Source: Burkholderiales bacterium (GTDB taxonomy: Bacteria > Pseudomonadota > Gammaproteobacteria > Burkholderiales > JACMKV01). From it: a DNA stretch of 7,169 nt. Below the pieces are notes generated by a model. It was not told the DNA's origin. It saw only the letters and a list, made by a program, of their open reading frames with translations, and searched no databases. Below, piece by piece: positions 5,305 through 7,169 of this stretch (positions are counted from its first letter, which is position 1; every line of letters starts with the position of its first letter). A program made the position numbers and the translations under genes. The stretch is from NCBI GenBank assembly GCA_014379915.1, contig JACMKV010000238.1:1-7169 (forward strand), read 5' to 3'.

Positions 5305-5504
5305 TACAACGCGCCGAAAATCAAAGCCGCGAGTTTTGCTGGTCGAAAAGTTGCCTAAGTGCAGCTAGGACGGCATGGCTGAGAAGGCTTCAAAACCGGT
5401 TAACTTCGCTCACCGACAAGTAGCGATAACATTTGCGCGCTCAAATTCACGTAGCCACTTAGATTCTAAGAGTAGCCGACAAAAAGTAAAACACGCGACC
5501 TAGT

Positions 5505-5535
5505 GCCGCGGCAATACCCGATACGCGTTGCCGGC
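5505..5535 (+). other. Leader hairpin A upstream of rne
   Basis: GCC (5505-5507) and GGCAA (5510-5514) pair with TTGCC (5528-5532) and GGC (5533-5535). The result is an 8-bp stem with a 2-nt bulge and a 13-nt loop. It lies about 240 nt before the rne start codon in the presumed rne 5' UTR. Confidence 0.4.
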
Positions 5536-5561
5536 CAGCCCGTTGGCTTCCGCCGGAACCC

Positions 5562-5598
5562 TAGCTTGATTACACGCCAAACCGCGTGACCGAAGCTA
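5562..5598 (+). other. Leader hairpin B upstream of rne (candidate RNase E autoregulatory element)
   Basis: An outer 6-bp stem TAGCTT (5562-5567)/AAGCTA (5593-5598) encloses an internal loop (5 nt on the 5' side, 4 nt on the 3' side). Inside it is a 5-bp stem CACGC (5573-5577)/GCGTG (5584-5588) with a six-base loop. A stem interrupted by an asymmetric internal loop recalls the regulatory hairpin of the E. coli rne leader, but I see no sequence match and the role is inferred. Confidence 0.45.
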
Positions 5599-5743
5599 CC
5601 TGACGCGCTGCTACCTTGACCCTTTTTTGCGGGCCGAGAAATGACAAACCCGAAAGAGTTATCCACGTCAACCATCGTAACTAACGCACGCATGACTGAA
5701 TGATTCTGCAGCCAGCCTACTAACGAGGCGCAGGTTTGTCCTA

Positions 5744-5763
5744 CCCGTGTTATTGAGCGCGGG
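5744..5763 (+). promoter_or_regulatory. Possible hairpin covering the rne ribosome-binding site
   Basis: CCCG (5744-5747) can pair with CGGG (5760-5763), which includes the first bases of the rne Shine-Dalgarno GGGAG (5761-5765). The stem is only 4 bp with a 12-nt loop, so it would be marginal alone. It could modulate rne translation if supported by other leader structure. Confidence 0.25.
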
Positions 5764-5773
5764 AGAACAAAAA

Positions 5774-7169
5774 ATGAAGCGCATGTTGTTTAATGCGACC
5801 CAAGCGGAAGAATTGCGGGTCGCCATCGTCGATGGTCAGAAGCTCATCGATTTGGACATAGAATCAGCCGGAAAGGAACAACGCAAGAGCAACATCTACA
5901 AAGGCATCATTACCCGCATTGAGCCCAGCCTCGAAGCGGCGTTTATCGATTACGGCAGCGACCGTCACGGCTTTCTGCCGTTCAAGGAAGTCGCGCGCGC
6001 CAATTTTCAGGCTGGCGAGCACAATCGTGCTCGCATTCAAGACGCGCTGCGCGAAGGCCAAGAGATCATCGTGCAGGTCGACAAGGACGAGCGCGGCAAC
6101 AAGGGCGCCGCGCTGACGACTTTTATCAGCCTCGCCGGGCGCTATCTGGTACTGATGCCGAACAACCCGCGCGGCGGCGGCGTCTCCCGACGCATCGAAG
6201 GCGAAGAGCGCAACGAGTTGCGCGACACCATGAATCAACTCGAGGTCCCATCCGGAATGAGCGTGATCGCGCGCACGGCAGGCATAGGTCGCACCTTGGA
6301 AGAACTGACCTGGGACCTCAACTATCTGCTGCAGTTGTGGCGCGCGATCGAGAACGCGTCGAACCAGCAAAGCGGCGCCTTCCTTATTTACCAGGAATCG
6401 AGCCTAGTCATTCGCGCCATCCGCGATTACTTTCATCAGGAAATCGGCGAGATCCTGATCGACACCGAAAGCATTTTCCAGCAGGCCCAGCAGTTCATGA
6501 GCCATGTGATGCCGGCTAACGTCAATCGTGTGAAGCTCTACAACGACGATGTGCCGTTATTCTCGCGCTTCCAGATCGAGCATCAGATCGAAACCGCGTA
6601 TTCGCGCCAGGTGCCCCTGCCCTCAGGCGGCGCGGTAGTTATCGACCACACCGAAGCGCTGGTGTCGGTCGACGTCAATTCGGCGCGCGCCACGCGCGGC
6701 ACCGATATCGAGCAGACCGCGCTCAATACCAACCTCGAAGCCGCCGACGAGATTGCCCGGCAACTGCGTCTGCGCGACCTCGGAGGCCTGGTGGTAATCG
6801 ATTTCATCGACATGGAAAGCCAGCGCAACCAACGCGACGTCGAAAATCGCCTGCGCGATGCCCTGCATTTCGACCGTGCGCGCGTCCAGACCGGCAAAAT
6901 TTCGCGATTCGGTCTGCTCGAGTTATCGCGGCAACGGCTTCAGCCATCCCTGGGCGAATCGAGCCACAGCTCATGTCCACGTTGCCACGGCACCGGGCAC
7001 ATCCGCGGTATCGAATCGTCGGCGCTGCACATCCTGCGTATCATTCAGGAAACGGCGATGAAGGAAAACAGCGCCGCGATCAACGTACAAGTACCGGTCG
7101 ATGTCGCAACTTTTCTACTCAACGAAAAGCGCTCCGAAATCCACGAGATAGAATCGCGTTTGAAAGTGA
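5774..7169 (+). CDS. rne: Ribonuclease E, N-terminal catalytic half (cut by window end)
   Basis: The reading frame is open from the ATG at 5774 to the window end, giving 465 residues without a stop. It begins MKRMLFNATQAEELRVAIVDGQKLIDLDIE, typical of RNase E. The S1 RNA-binding domain covers about 35-120 (KSNIYKGIITRIEPSLEAAFIDYG). The 5'-sensor and RNase H-like regions follow, then the DNase I-like domain with metal-binding D300 in VSVDVNS and D343 in VVIDFIDM. The Zn-link CPRCHGTG has C401 and C404. These sit three residues before E. coli D303, D346, C404 and C407. The enzyme is the endonuclease of mRNA decay and rRNA/tRNA processing. The C-terminal degradosome scaffold is beyond the window, so RNase G is excluded mainly by context next to rluC and by the N-terminus. 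GGGAG (5761-5765) eight bases upstream supports the start. Confidence 0.96.
   Translation, partial: MKRMLFNATQAEELRVAIVDGQKLIDLDIESAGKEQRKSNIYKGIITRIEPSLEAAFIDYGSDRHGFLPFKEVARANFQAGEHNRARIQDALREGQEIIVQVDKDERGNKGAALTTFISLAGRYLVLMPNNPRGGGVSRRIEGEERNELRDTMNQLEVPSGMSVIARTAGIGRTLEELTWDLNYLLQLWRAIENASNQQSGAFLIYQESSLVIRAIRDYFHQEIGEILIDTESIFQQAQQFMSHVMPANVNRVKLYNDDVPLFSRFQIEHQIETAYSRQVPLPSGGAVVIDHTEALVSVDVNSARATRGTDIEQTALNTNLEAADEIARQLRLRDLGGLVVIDFIDMESQRNQRDVENRLRDALHFDRARVQTGKISRFGLLELSRQRLQPSLGESSHSSCPRCHGTGHIRGIESSALHILRIIQETAMKENSAAINVQVPVDVATFLLNEKRSEIHEIESRLKV

Larger units (their letters stand above)
5229..5773. other. 545-bp divergent intergenic region (rluC / rne), probable long rne leader
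   Basis: No reading frame here looks like a gene; the 75-codon frame at 5466-5693 on the minus strand has no recognisable motif and no good start context. The left end holds the short rluC upstream region. The rest is rich in inverted repeats on the rne side: 5458-5470, 5505-5535, 5562-5598 and 5744-5763, plus a T6 run at 5623-5628. In E. coli rne has a long 5' UTR whose hairpins bind RNase E and mediate autoregulation, and this region is of suitable size and place. I could not find a strong rne promoter, so the leader length is unknown. Confidence 0.6.

Noticed and set aside
5229..5324. N-terminal extension of RluC to a TTG at 5324
   Set aside because: The 32 extra residues do not resemble the family and would begin inside the divergent upstream region; the ATG at 5228 gives the normal RluC N-terminus.
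5400..5430. TTAACT-N19-GATAAC as an rne promoter
   Set aside because: Both boxes match only 4 of 6 positions and the spacer is 19 nt; too weak to annotate, although no better rne promoter was found.
5610..5630. T6 run as an intrinsic terminator in the rne leader
   Set aside because: No stable GC stem lies immediately before the T-run; the nearest hairpin ends at 5598, about 24 nt upstream.
5659..5667. DnaA-box-like TTATCCACG before rne
   Set aside because: It matches the TTATCCACA consensus at 8 of 9 positions but is solitary. No AT-rich unwinding region, iterons or dnaA/dnaN neighbours are present, so it does not mark an origin.
5466..5693. 75-codon minus-strand frame in the rluC-rne gap
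   Set aside because: No recognisable domain, no good ribosome-binding site, and it overlaps the structured putative leader; most likely a chance open frame.

Overview
The window looks like a chromosomal housekeeping locus of a betaproteobacterium with moderately high GC. The evidence is the beta-type L32 and RNase E sequences and the gene neighbourhood. In Enterobacteria rne, rluC, yceF (Maf-2), yceD, rpmF and plsX lie together, with rne divergent from rluC and yceF divergent from yceD. The same backbone and the same two divergent junctions are present here, with four extra genes between rluC and maf: a HAD phosphatase, a Rieske protein, a single-TM S49 protease and a short RsmI-like methyltransferase. 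All statements about families are from memory, not from a search.

Layout. (1) 1-879, minus strand: yceD, rpmF and the first codons of plsX, the start of the usual phospholipid/fatty-acid cluster. A good sigma70-type promoter sits directly before yceD and predicts an almost leaderless mRNA. (2) 930-2237, plus strand: maf (TTG start, YceF type) and a 233-residue tetrapyrrole-methylase-fold methyltransferase, 9 nt apart. (3) 2255-5228, minus strand: rluC, HAD phosphatase, Rieske protein and S49 protease, tightly packed or overlapping, converging on the maf pair with only 17 bp between stop codons. (4) 5229-5773: a 545-bp divergent intergenic region without a convincing gene, containing several hairpins in the probable rne leader. 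(5) 5774-7169, plus strand: the catalytic half of RNase E, cut by the window end.

Functionally the genes centre on RNA and translation: RNase E (rRNA/mRNA processing), RluC (23S pseudouridines), YceD (23S rRNA/L32 accumulation), L32, and perhaps the RsmI-like enzyme. Next to these are nucleotide or metabolite housekeeping (Maf, HAD) and the entry to phospholipid synthesis (PlsX).

I found no phage, IS, CRISPR, defence or biosynthetic system. The points most worth a second look are the Rieske gene, which runs 179 nt into the protease gene and would end normally if a C5 tract lost one base; the hairpin-rich rne leader; the probable leaderless yceD start; and the shortened RsmI-like methyltransferase.
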